Shown here: one piece after another, positions 8,199-16,428 of the stretch
How the letters are laid out: every line of letters starts with the position of its first letter
Position numbering within the stretch: position 1 is the stretch's first letter
NCBI GenBank assembly: GCA_965248975.1
Contig: CBDFKU010000020.1
Coordinates: forward strand, 481,330-545,329
Direction: 5' to 3'
DNA: 64,000 nt
Origin: CBDFKU01 sp965248975
GTDB lineage: Bacteria; Chloroflexota; Dehalococcoidia; Lucifugimonadales; JAGWBF01
Notes under the pieces: generated by a model
Told to the model about the DNA's origin: nothing
Databases searched by the model: none
The model's input: only the letters and a program-made list of their open reading frames with translations
Program-made: the position numbers and the translations under genes

Positions 8199-8444
8199 CT
8201 ATCGATCGCGGCTGGTTCGAATGTTTCGGAAGAACTCGGTCGCCTCAACACCTCCCCGGTCCTCCCACTCGGCCCGAGCTTCTTCGAGCCCTGGGCGCAT
8301 CTCCTGGTCCTCCCTAGACTCCAGCCACTCACGAACAGCCTCGGCCACGATATCCTTGGCGTGCCAGCCCCGGCGCGCTGCCTCTACCTTGAGGGCAGTA
8401 TACAGTTCCTCGTCGTCGAACACGACTGTCATACGTTTAGGCAT
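8199..8444 (-). CDS. Ribbon-helix-helix antitoxin
   Basis: About 81 residues starting at ATG 8444 (MPKRMTVVFDDEELYTALKV); a TTG four codons upstream is the other option. The N-terminal strand plus helix pair (TALKVEAARRGWHAKDIVAEAVREWL) is the MetJ/Arc-type DNA-binding fold. The charged C-terminal tail (REDQEMRPGLEEARAEWEDR) would wrap and neutralise the RelE-type toxin encoded immediately downstream. The gap 8457-8653 upstream holds no other gene. Confidence 0.82.
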   Translation of the reverse strand: MPKRMTVVFDDEELYTALKVEAARRGWHAKDIVAEAVREWLESREDQEMRPGLEEARAEWEDRGGVEATEFFRNIRTSRDR

Positions 8445-8653
8445 ACAGATGCTCAACCCTCCATACGCTTACACGTCTAGAATACTCCTCAGGTTCGTAC
8501 ATCGCAACCACGTGTACTCGTCCAACGAATGATAACCCGGGGCTGTGGGCGTAGGGTACAGGAATACTCGAGGGGCGGCTGACGACTGAGTTCTAGAGGC
8601 TGCCGCGGACCCGCGTGAACGCTCCCTTATGACCTCTAGCCGGGTACCCTTAT

Positions 8654-8884
8654 CTAAGCGAGCCTTAGATCAGCGGTCACCGGCAGCTCGAATAAGTCGC
8701 CCCGTAGTAGCCTGGTTGAGAAGAACAACACCTCGACATTTTCGACTTCTCCTGTGCTGGGATTGAGCCGGACAATTACTTCATCTCCGAGCTCCTCAGA
8801 CTCCTGCTCGGGATAGGGGGGGCTTTTATCGATGTAGAGGATGTCGGCCTCACGGTCGTATCTAAAGGTCAGTTTTCCGTCCAT
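8654..8884 (-). CDS. DUF2283 protein (putative antitoxin), paralogue B
   Basis: Seventy-six residues. The ATG at 8884 is chosen because AAGGAGGGA sits just upstream; the longer frame to 8944 overlaps the preceding gene. FRYDREADILYIDKSPP followed by ELGDEVIVRLNPSTGEVENVEVLFF is the DUF2283 pattern. It follows the nuclease-like gene by 10 bases, reproducing the order seen at 3593-4086. The C-terminal 20 residues (RLLRGDLFELPVTADLRLA) are absent from paralogue A. Confidence 0.8.
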   Translation of the reverse strand: MDGKLTFRYDREADILYIDKSPPYPEQESEELGDEVIVRLNPSTGEVENVEVLFFSTRLLRGDLFELPVTADLRLA

Positions 8885-8894
8885 CGGTCCCTCC

Positions 8895-9164
8895 TTACAC
8901 CAACCGCCTGGCAATGTATGAAGTAACGATCCAGTGACGGTCATCGGGCTCGCTTACAACGACAACGACTACTTGCTTGCCTCCGCGCAACTCGGCGTAC
9001 CAGCGTGAGAACAATGTGGCGTTTCCGAAACGCGCACTCCGACGGATTTGGTCTGGATCGGCCAGCGTATTTCTCAGTAGGTCGTGGTGTTCTTGAAAAA
9101 GATCAGGGTGCCGCTCGGAAACGTGCTGCTTCCGCTCCTCGGAAAACTCGACCTCACCGCCCAA
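8895..9164 (-). CDS. Putative BECR/RelE-fold-like nuclease (toxin candidate), paralogue B
   Basis: 89 residues with the same skeleton as 3593-3886: EERKQHVSERHPDL, ADPDQI, KQVVVVVVSE and WIVTSYIARRL. Only a TTG start (9164) is available. In frame upstream lies a ten-codon mini-ORF (ATG 9221 to TAA 9189), followed by open codons reading WSGFPCPHLGG into the gene. This suggests either a leader peptide or an ancestral longer N-terminus broken by a stop. An extended -10 lies at 9260-9268. The toxin role is inferred from the conserved pairing with DUF2283. Confidence 0.65.
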   Translation of the reverse strand: MGGEVEFSEERKQHVSERHPDLFQEHHDLLRNTLADPDQIRRSARFGNATLFSRWYAELRGGKQVVVVVVSEPDDRHWIVTSYIARRLV

Positions 9165-9259
9165 ATGCGGACAAGGAAAACCGCTCCATTAAACTTCTAG
9201 GTCGAACACTAAGCTACGCATCTCACGAATAGACCGTCTTCATCTAGCTCCCATCGTCG

Positions 9260-9268
9260 AGTATACCA
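9260..9268 (-). promoter_or_regulatory. Extended -10 for the 9164/8884 pair
   Basis: Minus-strand TGGTATACT, identical to the gyrB extended -10. Transcription would begin near 9253, giving a leader of about 90 bases that contains the ten-codon mini-ORF. Confidence 0.45.
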
Positions 9269-9302
9269 ACAGGCTTCGTCCGATGTCGATTGTCTATGCT
9301 CG

Positions 9303-9331
9303 TTGAGAGCAGCTACGGAAAGGGATATAAT
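9303..9331 (+). promoter_or_regulatory. Promoter of thiL (near-leaderless)
   Basis: TTGAGA (9303-9308), a 17-base spacer and TATAAT (9326-9331). The expected start point, around 9338, is only about 3 bases before the ATG at 9341. The open frame extending up to 9290 would therefore be untranscribed, which fixes the thiL start. Confidence 0.7.
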
Positions 9332-9340
9332 TTCATCACG

Positions 9341-10351
9341 ATGAAGGTACAGGACCTGGGAGAGTTCGGGGTCATCGATCTCCTTACGGAGATGGTGACC
9401 TCTGGAAGGGCCGGCCCGGATAACGCCACGCCCCACGGCTTCCGCCTGCTGGTGGATGCGGGCGACGACACGGCTGCTTGGCGCTGTCGCGAGGGCACCG
9501 AGCTGTACACCACCGACACGGTAGTGGAAGGGGTGCACTTCACCAGGGCCACAACCCCATGGTACGACCTTGGATGGAAGCTGATGGCCGCCAATGTCAG
9601 CGACGTTGCCGCCATGGGCGGTCTGCCCCTCTACGCGCTGGTGACTCTGGGCCTGCCCGGCGAGACGGATGTGGGCGACCTGGAATCCCTGTACCGCGGC
9701 ATGGTGGACCTGGGAAATCGCTACGGGGTGGCCGTCGTCGGGGGCGACGTGGTCCGCTCGCCCGCTGTCTTCGTCACCGTGGGGTTGACCGGTGTCTGCG
9801 ACGGTATCCCCATGCTGCGATCCGCCGCCGCGCCCGGCGACCAAATCGCCGTCACAGGGTACCTGGGCTCCTCTGCGGGAGGCCTTGAGATCATGCTGAA
9901 GGACCTACCGATTCATGGAAACGCCGCCGAGCATCTCAAGACGGCACACCGCAGGCCCGAGCCGCGCGTTCCCCAGGGCCGGGTCCTTTCCAGTCATGGA
10001 GTGCAGGCCGCCATGGACATCAGCGACGGCCTGGTGGACGACCTGTCCAAGCTGTGCAAGGCCAGCGGCCTGGCCGTCAGAGTGGAGTCCGGCCGGGTCC
10101 CAATTCATCCGGCACTGAGGGAAGCCTTCCCTGAAGCGTACCTGGAGTTGGCCCTGGGCGGTGGAGAGGACTACGAGCTCCTCTTCGCAGCGGCCCCCGA
10201 CCTCATGGAACGAGTCCTATCGTTGCTGGAGCCGCCTGCCTGCGTCGTCGGCTGGATGGCGGCAGGGGAGGCCGGACAAGTGGCGGTCGTGGACCCGGAA
10301 ACTGGCACCGCGGAAGTCATCACCGGCCGCGGCTGGGATCACTTCAGGTAG
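9341..10351 (+). CDS. thiL: Thiamine-monophosphate kinase
   Basis: This phosphorylates thiamine monophosphate to the active cofactor thiamine pyrophosphate. The 336-residue product begins MKVQDLGEFGVIDLL (the family has GEFxLI) and shows DAGDDTAAW, the TTDTVVEGVHF metal/ATP block, ANVSDVAAMGG, GGDVVRSP, the MDISDGLVDDL motif and ALGGGEDYELLF. The start is set by the promoter overlapping the upstream open frame. The stop is directly followed by the tsaE ATG, so thiL-tsaE-tsaB form an operon. Confidence 0.93.
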   Translation: MKVQDLGEFGVIDLLTEMVTSGRAGPDNATPHGFRLLVDAGDDTAAWRCREGTELYTTDTVVEGVHFTRATTPWYDLGWKLMAANVSDVAAMGGLPLYALVTLGLPGETDVGDLESLYRGMVDLGNRYGVAVVGGDVVRSPAVFVTVGLTGVCDGIPMLRSAAAPGDQIAVTGYLGSSAGGLEIMLKDLPIHGNAAEHLKTAHRRPEPRVPQGRVLSSHGVQAAMDISDGLVDDLSKLCKASGLAVRVESGRVPIHPALREAFPEAYLELALGGGEDYELLFAAAPDLMERVLSLLEPPACVVGWMAAGEAGQVAVVDPETGTAEVITGRGWDHFR

Positions 10352-10867
10352 ATGTCTGGCCCCGTCCGTATAGTGAGCCATAGCCCCGACGAAACCCGGG
10401 AGATCGGACGCCTGCTGGGCCAGGGTGCCGAGGCCGGAGATGTGTTCCTCCTCACGGGGTCGCTGGGCGCCGGCAAGACCTGCCTGACCCAGGGAATCGC
10501 CTGGGGCCTCGGAGTCTCGGGCTACGCCAGGAGCCCTACCTTTGTGATGATCGCTCGCTATCGGGGACGGCTCACCCTGCACCACGTGGACCTTTTCCGG
10601 ACGGAGGGTCCGGACGAAGCCATTGACCTGGGCCTGGAGGAGTACCTCTCGGGCGACGACGTGTGCGTGGTGGAGTGGGCCGACCGGGCCGAAGAGATTT
10701 TCCCCGCCGATGCGATGCGCATCTTCTTGGACTACGGCGAGCAGGAGACGGACCGAAGCATCGCGTTTCACCCGGCGACGGACAGGCACCGGCGTCTGCT
10801 CAAGGGCATCCCTGAAGCCGTCGAAGCCGGCTCCCAGGGCGATGTCCTCGCCGAGGGACGGCAGTAG
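10352..10867 (+). CDS. tsaE: tRNA t6A-synthesis ATPase TsaE
   Basis: This is the ATPase of the TsaB-TsaD-TsaE complex that transfers threonylcarbamoyl to A37 of ANN-decoding tRNAs. The Walker A LTGSLGAGKTCLTQGIA, the switch-like SPTFVMIARY and HHVDLFR, and the VVEWADRAEE block define the family. At 171 residues it is slightly longer than usual, because of a charged C-terminal tail. It starts immediately after the thiL stop and overlaps tsaB by one base, indicating coupled translation. Confidence 0.92.
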   Translation: MSGPVRIVSHSPDETREIGRLLGQGAEAGDVFLLTGSLGAGKTCLTQGIAWGLGVSGYARSPTFVMIARYRGRLTLHHVDLFRTEGPDEAIDLGLEEYLSGDDVCVVEWADRAEEIFPADAMRIFLDYGEQETDRSIAFHPATDRHRRLLKGIPEAVEAGSQGDVLAEGRQ

Positions 10868-11568
10868 TGCTGTTGGCCATCGACACCTCCACGAGATACG
10901 CCGGGGCCGCCCTCTGGGACGACGAAGAACCCGTCGCCGCCGTGTGCTGGCACTCCCGGTACAACCATACTGCGGAGCTGATGCCCACGGTGCAGCAACT
11001 CCTGGACAGGGCCGGGGCCACCATTGATCGTATCGAGGGGATCGGTGTCGCCCTGGGGCCGGGCGGGTTCAGCGCCATCCGGGTGGGCCTGAGCGTAGCC
11101 AAAGGACTGGCACTGCCCCGGTCGATACCACTGGTCGGCGTGGGCACCCTGGAGCTGGAGGCCTACCCCTACGCCGGGACCGGCCTGCCCATCTGCTCCA
11201 TCCTGGAAGCGGGCAAGACAGAGGTGGCCTCGGCGGTCTTTCGGGCCGGTCCTTCCGCGAAAGGATGGAGGAAGCTGTCAGACGAGCGGATCAGCACCCC
11301 GGAGGAGCTGGCGGCATCCATCTCCAAGCGCACCCTGCTATGCGGCGAGGCGGTGCCGGCCCGCGCCCGGTACTTGAAGCAGGCCCTGGGCCGCAGGGGC
11401 CTGGTCGTCGACTTCCACACTCCGGCCTCCAGACTTTGGGCATTGGGAGTCCTTGCCCGGGAGCGGTTGCAGCGAGGGGAAGTCGACGACCAGGCGGTCC
11501 TTCAGCCTATCTACCTGAGGAGGCCCAGCATCGGCCGTCCCGCGACGGCGGAGAGGGTGAAGCTTTAG
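10867..11568 (+). CDS. tsaB: tRNA t6A-synthesis protein TsaB
   Basis: 233 residues starting at a GTG that shares a base with the tsaE stop. It belongs to the ASKHA fold: LLAIDTSTRYAGAALWD is the phosphate-1-like loop, HTAELMPTVQQLL the conserved helix, and GIGVALGPGGFSAIRVGLSVAKGLA the core motif. TsaB is catalytically inactive itself and acts as the scaffold dimerising with TsaD; tsaD is not in this window. The C-terminal PIYLRRPS is typical. Confidence 0.92.
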   Translation: MLLAIDTSTRYAGAALWDDEEPVAAVCWHSRYNHTAELMPTVQQLLDRAGATIDRIEGIGVALGPGGFSAIRVGLSVAKGLALPRSIPLVGVGTLELEAYPYAGTGLPICSILEAGKTEVASAVFRAGPSAKGWRKLSDERISTPEELAASISKRTLLCGEAVPARARYLKQALGRRGLVVDFHTPASRLWALGVLARERLQRGEVDDQAVLQPIYLRRPSIGRPATAERVKL

Positions 11569-11616
11569 ACCCTTGCTCTGGCAAACTAGGCAAATGTGAG
11601 GGGAGAACTTAAGCAC

Positions 11617-12069
11617 ATGGAGCGCACACTGGTACTGGTAAAGCCCGATGGAGTCCAACGGGGGTTGGTGGGAGAGGTGATCTCGCGCCTGGAGGCCCGG
11701 GGACTGAAGATCGTGGCAATGAAGATGCTGTACATGGGAAAGGACATGGCCGACCGCCACTACGGAGAGCACGTAGGGAAGCCCTTCTTCGCGGGGTTGG
11801 TGGAGTTCATCATCTCGGGCCCCCTGGTCGCCGCGGTCCTCGAAGGTCCCAACGCGGTGGAGATTACCCGGAGCACCATAGGCACCACCGACCCTAAAAA
11901 CGCCGCACCGGGGACAATCCGGGGGGACCTGGCCGTCGACATCGGGCGAAACTTGATCCACGGCTCCGATTCTCTGCCGTCGGCACAGAAGGAGATAGCT
12001 TTATTCTTCGAGCCCCGGGAGATCACGGACTACACGCGGAACGTCGACCCCTGGATCATAGAATCCTGA
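11617..12069 (+). CDS. ndk: Nucleoside-diphosphate kinase
   Basis: This transfers the gamma phosphate between nucleoside di- and triphosphates through a phospho-histidine. The 150-residue product starts MERTLVLVKPDGVQRGLVGEV. The catalytic His is in NLIHGSDS, and GTTDPKNAAPGTIRGD is the nucleotide-binding segment. I chose ATG 11617 over GTG 11596 because family proteins begin at this Met. The 3' end overlaps the convergent rsfS gene by 14 bases. Confidence 0.95.
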   Translation: MERTLVLVKPDGVQRGLVGEVISRLEARGLKIVAMKMLYMGKDMADRHYGEHVGKPFFAGLVEFIISGPLVAAVLEGPNAVEITRSTIGTTDPKNAAPGTIRGDLAVDIGRNLIHGSDSLPSAQKEIALFFEPREITDYTRNVDPWIIES

Positions 12070-12400
12070 CCACCTGAGAAGCTCCGGACCAGAGCTGCTC
12101 CAGCCCGTAGTACTCCCTCTCCTCGGTGCCAAAAAGGTGCACGATGACATCGCTGTAGTCCAGCAAGACCCAGCCGGCTTCCGCAGTTCCCTCGCTGTGG
12201 TGTGGGTTGATCCCAGACTCCTTAAGATCCTTGACCAGGTCCTCTCTCAGGGCCTCGATCTGCCGACGGCTCCCCGCGCCCATGATCACGAAGTAGTCGG
12301 CGAAGGACGTCACACTCCTGACGTCCAGCAGGACGATGTCCTCGGCCTGCTTCTCGGAGGCCAGATTGACCACCATGCGAGCAACTTCGTCGGGCTCCAT
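12056..12400 (-). CDS. rsfS: Ribosomal silencing factor RsfS (Iojap family)
   Basis: This binds L14 of the large ribosomal subunit and blocks subunit joining during starvation. The 114-residue product starts at ATG 12400 with AAGGAG upstream; the open frame to 12550 is proline-rich and probably untranslated. Family motifs are visible: EDIVLLDVRSVTSFADYFVI, GAGSRRQIEALRE, and EGTAEAGWVLLDYSDVIVHLF followed by EEREYYGLEQLW. It is convergent with and overlaps ndk. The 253-base gap 12401-12653 holds only upstream regions. Confidence 0.92.
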   Translation of the reverse strand: MEPDEVARMVVNLASEKQAEDIVLLDVRSVTSFADYFVIMGAGSRRQIEALREDLVKDLKESGINPHHSEGTAEAGWVLLDYSDVIVHLFGTEEREYYGLEQLWSGASQVVRIL

Positions 12401-12653
12401 GGCACGCTCCTTGGATGGGATTCCCGGAACAGAGGGCATGGGCGGATTATAGCTGGCTGGCGAAGGAGGGTCAACGTCGACGGATTCGAGACGACCAGGA
12501 TTAAGAGGGTCATTGACAAGGCCTGGGCTGGGGATTATATTGGTTTTCATTGTGTAGGAGTCTGCCCTTTGTGTAGGACCTTATCTTAATTACGACACAG
12601 TTGAGCACGAGATCGGCGAACCTTCCAAAGGAACGGGGAAAGGAGGCGAGCTA

Positions 12654-14057
12654 ATGGGCGAAAACGACCTGGCCATGATGGCCCATTTGATGCGGCGCGC
12701 CGGATTCGGGGCCACCCGCGAAGAGCTTGAGGCCCGGGTAGCGGTAGGATATGAGGCAACGGTAGAGGAGCTCCTTCACCCCGAAAGACAAGAGCCGGTG
12801 AACCTGCTGCAGATGCTGCGATACCATCCGTGGGCCTGGAAAGCGGGCACGATGCAGGGCATGGGGTCCGCTCCATGGATGTTCCGAATGATCAACACCA
12901 AGACACCTCTTCAAGAGAAGGTGACCTTGTTTTGGCACCAACTCTTCGCCACCGGGGTGTCCAAGGTGGACCACTACGATGAAATAGACGACATGCTCGA
13001 AACGTTCCGCGAGAAGGGCATGGGTGACTACCGCGAGCTGCTGCTGGATATGGCCAAGAACCCGGCCATGATCCACTGGCTGGATAACTACGAGAACCAC
13101 GCCGAAGCGGTCAACGAGAACTGGGGCCGCGAGCTCCTTGAGCTGTTCAGCATGGGCGTGGGCAACTACACCGAGGTCGACGTAAGGGAGTGTTCCAGGG
13201 CCTTCACCGGCTGGACCATGTCCCCCAAACTCCCCCGGTTCCCCATGGGCCGCTTCGACTGGGTCTTCGAGTACAAGCCCGAGGACCACGACGAAACGGA
13301 GAAGACCTTCCTGGGTCACACGGGGCGGTTCAACGGAGACGACATCATCAACATCATCTGCGAGCAGCCGGCCGCGGCCAGGTTCGTCTCCCGCCACCTG
13401 TACAACTTCTTCGTGGCAGACGAGGCCCAGGTGCCCGCCTGGCAGGTGACCCCACCCAGAGACCCCCAGGCCATCGACACCCTGGCCAAGACCTTCACCG
13501 AGTCGAAGTACGACATCCGATCAGTGCTGCGGGTACTGTTCAACTCCGACTTCTTCAAGGAGGCCCGGTTCTCCAAGATAAAGAGCCCAGCCGAGGTCGT
13601 CATAGGCACGCTGCGGCTGGTGGGCGGTTTCGAGTTCCCCGCCCCTGGCCTGGGCGAGATAGCCAGGCAGCCCGGCTACATGGGACAGGACCTGATGAAC
13701 CCTCCCAGCGTGGAGGGCTGGCACACCGGGACCGAGTGGATAAACAGCGGCTCCCTGATGAGGCGCATCAACTTCACCGCCGATTTGCTGTCCGACGTCA
13801 GCCTGCCCGGCGTTCAGTCCATCGTTGGCCGGCTGCGGGACAAGGGAGACCAATCCCCCGAGGGCTTTGTGGACGCCTGCCTCGATCTGATGGGTCCCCT
13901 GGAGGTTAGCCAGAGCACCAAGGGCGAGTTGGTAGCCCACGCCAGCGCCGGTGGCGACCTCAAGTGGGGATCTCAGGGAGACGGCAACGTCGCCACCCGG
14001 CGGGTTACCGAGATGCTTCAGCTGATAGTCTCGCTAAGGGACTACCAGTACGCCTAA
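12654..14057 (+). CDS. DUF1800 family protein
   Basis: 467 residues of the DUF1800 family, usually encoded beside DUF1501. Characteristic blocks are HLMRRAGFGATREEL, KVTLFWHQLFATG, NENWGRELLELFSMGVGNYTEVDV, CSRAFTGW, DIINIICEQPAAARFVSRHLYNFF and PPSVEGWHTGTEW. Functions proposed for this family are uncertain and no enzymatic motif is visible here. There is no signal peptide. GGAGG lies 8 bases before ATG 12654. The DUF1501 gene follows after 31 bases, so the two are co-transcribed. Confidence 0.88.
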   Translation: MGENDLAMMAHLMRRAGFGATREELEARVAVGYEATVEELLHPERQEPVNLLQMLRYHPWAWKAGTMQGMGSAPWMFRMINTKTPLQEKVTLFWHQLFATGVSKVDHYDEIDDMLETFREKGMGDYRELLLDMAKNPAMIHWLDNYENHAEAVNENWGRELLELFSMGVGNYTEVDVRECSRAFTGWTMSPKLPRFPMGRFDWVFEYKPEDHDETEKTFLGHTGRFNGDDIINIICEQPAAARFVSRHLYNFFVADEAQVPAWQVTPPRDPQAIDTLAKTFTESKYDIRSVLRVLFNSDFFKEARFSKIKSPAEVVIGTLRLVGGFEFPAPGLGEIARQPGYMGQDLMNPPSVEGWHTGTEWINSGSLMRRINFTADLLSDVSLPGVQSIVGRLRDKGDQSPEGFVDACLDLMGPLEVSQSTKGELVAHASAGGDLKWGSQGDGNVATRRVTEMLQLIVSLRDYQYA

Positions 14058-14088
14058 CACTGCCCAATAACGAGGAGGAGGGACTCAC

Positions 14089-15213
14089 ATGACCGCTAAG
14101 AAAGACCCGGTGCTGGTCGTACTGCAGTTGACGGGTGGCAACGACTACCTGAACACCGTTATCCCTTACGCCAATCCCCTTTACAGGGACAACAGGCCCG
14201 CAATCGGGATCGCCGAGGACAGGATCATCCACGTCGATGACCAGATAGGCTTCCATCCCAATATGGGGCCCATAAAGAGCATGTACGACGAAGGCGACGT
14301 GGCCATAATCCACGGAGTGGGTTACGCCAACTCGCCCCGCTCCCACTTCCGCTCCATGGACATCTGGCACACCTGCGAGCCCGAGACGCTGGGCACCGAG
14401 GGCTGGCTGGGCAGGGCCACCCGGGAGATCGACCCGAACAAGGACAACGTGGTCACCACAGTAAGCTTCGGCCCCAGCCTGTTCAGGGCCCTGGCTCTGC
14501 CCGGAGTCCCGGTTGCCTGCGTCGACGACCTGGACACCTACGGTTTCCTGCCAGGCATATCCGAGCAGCAGCAGCGGGCGAAGATACTGGACCGGTTCTC
14601 CCGGCTGTACTCTCCGGCCATTGGCACCGGCCCCACCATGGACTACCTGGGCCAGACCGGCCTGGACTCCCTGGCCGGCGCCGACATCCTGAAAGCTGCC
14701 CCGCAGGGGTACTCCTCCAACGTGGAATACGCCGACAGCACCATCGGCAAGAAGCTCAGGGGAATCGCCCAGATACATATGGCCGACCTGGGCACTCGTA
14801 TCTTCTACTGCGATCACGGCGGTTTCGACACCCACTCCAACCAGATGGGGGCCCACGACAATCTCTGGAAGGACGTGTCCCAGGCCGTCGCTGATTTCTT
14901 CGACGATCTCAGGGAGCATAACGCCTCGGACAACGTGATCATGCTGATGTTCTCCGAGTTCGGACGGCGCACCCACGACAACGGCTCCGGGTCCGACCAC
15001 GGCGCCGCCGGCGCGGCCTTCATGTTCGGCGACGCCATCAAGGGCGGCCAGTACAGCGAGTATCCCTCGCTGAAGCCCGAGGACCTACAGCAGGGCGACC
15101 CGGTGCCCAACACGGACTTCCGGGGACTCTACTCGAACATCCTGGAAGACTGGTTGAAGCTGGACGCTAAGCCCATCGTCAACGGCAGCTTCGAGAAGCC
15201 CGCCTTCCTCTAA
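14089..15213 (+). CDS. DUF1501 family protein
   Basis: 374 residues of the DUF1501 group, which has an alkaline-phosphatase/sulfatase-like core. LVVLQLTGGNDYLNTVIPY at the N-terminus, AIIHGVGYANSPRSHFRSMDIW, YCDHGGFDTHSNQ and MFSEFGRRTHDNGSGSDHGAAG match family blocks. Most relatives carry a twin-arginine signal; this one starts directly at the domain, so it may stay in the cytoplasm. A GAGGAGGAG ribosome site precedes ATG 14089. It is partnered with DUF1800 upstream and followed by the duplicated NHL unit. Confidence 0.87.
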   Translation: MTAKKDPVLVVLQLTGGNDYLNTVIPYANPLYRDNRPAIGIAEDRIIHVDDQIGFHPNMGPIKSMYDEGDVAIIHGVGYANSPRSHFRSMDIWHTCEPETLGTEGWLGRATREIDPNKDNVVTTVSFGPSLFRALALPGVPVACVDDLDTYGFLPGISEQQQRAKILDRFSRLYSPAIGTGPTMDYLGQTGLDSLAGADILKAAPQGYSSNVEYADSTIGKKLRGIAQIHMADLGTRIFYCDHGGFDTHSNQMGAHDNLWKDVSQAVADFFDDLREHNASDNVIMLMFSEFGRRTHDNGSGSDHGAAGAAFMFGDAIKGGQYSEYPSLKPEDLQQGDPVPNTDFRGLYSNILEDWLKLDAKPIVNGSFEKPAFL

Positions 15214-15238
15214 ACCGGGCCCTTAGGCGCGGCGAACC

Positions 15239-15281
15239 CAGGGGAGGGTCAACGGACATCAGGGTTCGGTGCCCTCCCCTG
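15239..15281 (+). terminator. Hairpin after the DUF1501 gene
   Basis: The arms CAGGGGAGGG (15239-15248) and CCCTCCCCTG (15272-15281) form ten perfect pairs around a 23-base loop. No T-run follows, so it may be a transcript-stabilising hairpin or a weak terminator rather than a classical intrinsic terminator. Confidence 0.45.
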
Positions 15282-15338
15282 ATATTGTGGCCTCGGCCCG
15301 GTCCTTGCCATCCCTAACCTAGCCAAGAGGTATTTGTG

Positions 15339-16373
15339 ATGCTGACTCAAGTAGTAGCCGGTCGCACCTACGACTACAGCCACGCGGTTGCGGGACGGTT
15401 CATCATGATCCCGATCGCGGCCGCCCTCGGGACGGGAGACGTAGTGTACATGCTGGGTCGCCCGGCAGAGTACGTCGGGAACGTACACTGGTCCAAGACC
15501 GGGGGATTGACCAAAGTGGACAAAATGACCATCGGCACCACCCCCGGCGACGAACAGTACCTGGGTGAGTTTGGAAAGTATGGCTTGGCCGACGGACAGT
15601 TCATCTGGCCCACCGCCCTCGCCGTGGACAGCGCCGAGAGGCTGTACATCACCGACGAGTGGCTGCACCGGGTCACCATCATGGACAACGAGGGCAACTT
15701 CCTGAAGAAGTGGGACGCCCACGGCGACGGCGACGGCCAGCTCAACGGGCCCTCGGGAATAGCCATCGACCGGGAAGACAACGTCTATATAGTTGACGGC
15801 TTCAACCACCGAGTCCAGAAGTTCACCAGGGAAGGACGGTTCCTGGCCAAGTGGGGACAGCTGGGCGACGGTCCGGGCGAGTTCCACTCGCCATGGGGCA
15901 TCGGCGTGGACGGGGACGGCTTCGTGTACGTAGCAGACTACAAGAACCACCGGGTCCAGAAGTTCACGCCCGAAGGGCAGTTTGTGTCGAGCTTCGGCAG
16001 CTACGGCACCGGTCGGGGCGAGTTGAATCATCCAGCCGACGTGGCCATCGACACCGATGGCGACGTCTACGTTTGCGACTGGGCCAACAACCGGGTCCAG
16101 GCCTTCGCGCCCGACGGCGCCTTCATCACCACATTCATAGGGGACGCCCATCATCTGGGCAAATGGCACCAGCAAATTGTGGACGCCAACCTGGACGTGG
16201 TCAGAGCCCGTCGCAGGGCCTATACCCTGGAGCCCGAGTGGCGGTTCGTCCTGCCCACCGGTGTCGTGTTCGATCCGGTGAAGCAAAGGCTCATGGTCGT
16301 GGATACTCAGAGAAGCCGCATCCAGATATACAATAAGCTGAAAAACTACATGGAACCCCAGTTCAACCTTTAG
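15339..16373 (+). CDS. NHL-repeat beta-propeller protein, copy 1
   Basis: 344 residues made of about six NHL blades. The clearest run through GQFIWPTALAVDSAERLYI, GQLNGPSGIAIDREDNVYIV, GEFHSPWGIGVDGDGFVYVA and GELNHPADVAIDTDGDVYVC. It starts MLTQVVAGRTYDYSHAVAGR at ATG 15339 (a GTG one codon earlier is possible) and ends MEPQFNL. There is no signal peptide or membrane segment. NHL propellers usually bind ligands or partners; some are lyases or hydrolases, but no active-site pattern stands out. It pairs with the small gene at 16429 and is paralogous to 16838-17872. Confidence 0.88.
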   Translation: MLTQVVAGRTYDYSHAVAGRFIMIPIAAALGTGDVVYMLGRPAEYVGNVHWSKTGGLTKVDKMTIGTTPGDEQYLGEFGKYGLADGQFIWPTALAVDSAERLYITDEWLHRVTIMDNEGNFLKKWDAHGDGDGQLNGPSGIAIDREDNVYIVDGFNHRVQKFTREGRFLAKWGQLGDGPGEFHSPWGIGVDGDGFVYVADYKNHRVQKFTPEGQFVSSFGSYGTGRGELNHPADVAIDTDGDVYVCDWANNRVQAFAPDGAFITTFIGDAHHLGKWHQQIVDANLDVVRARRRAYTLEPEWRFVLPTGVVFDPVKQRLMVVDTQRSRIQIYNKLKNYMEPQFNL

Positions 16374-16428
16374 CCAGCCGGGACCCCCAGGGCTCCAGTT
16401 TTCCGAACCCCGGCGGAGATTGGGCATC

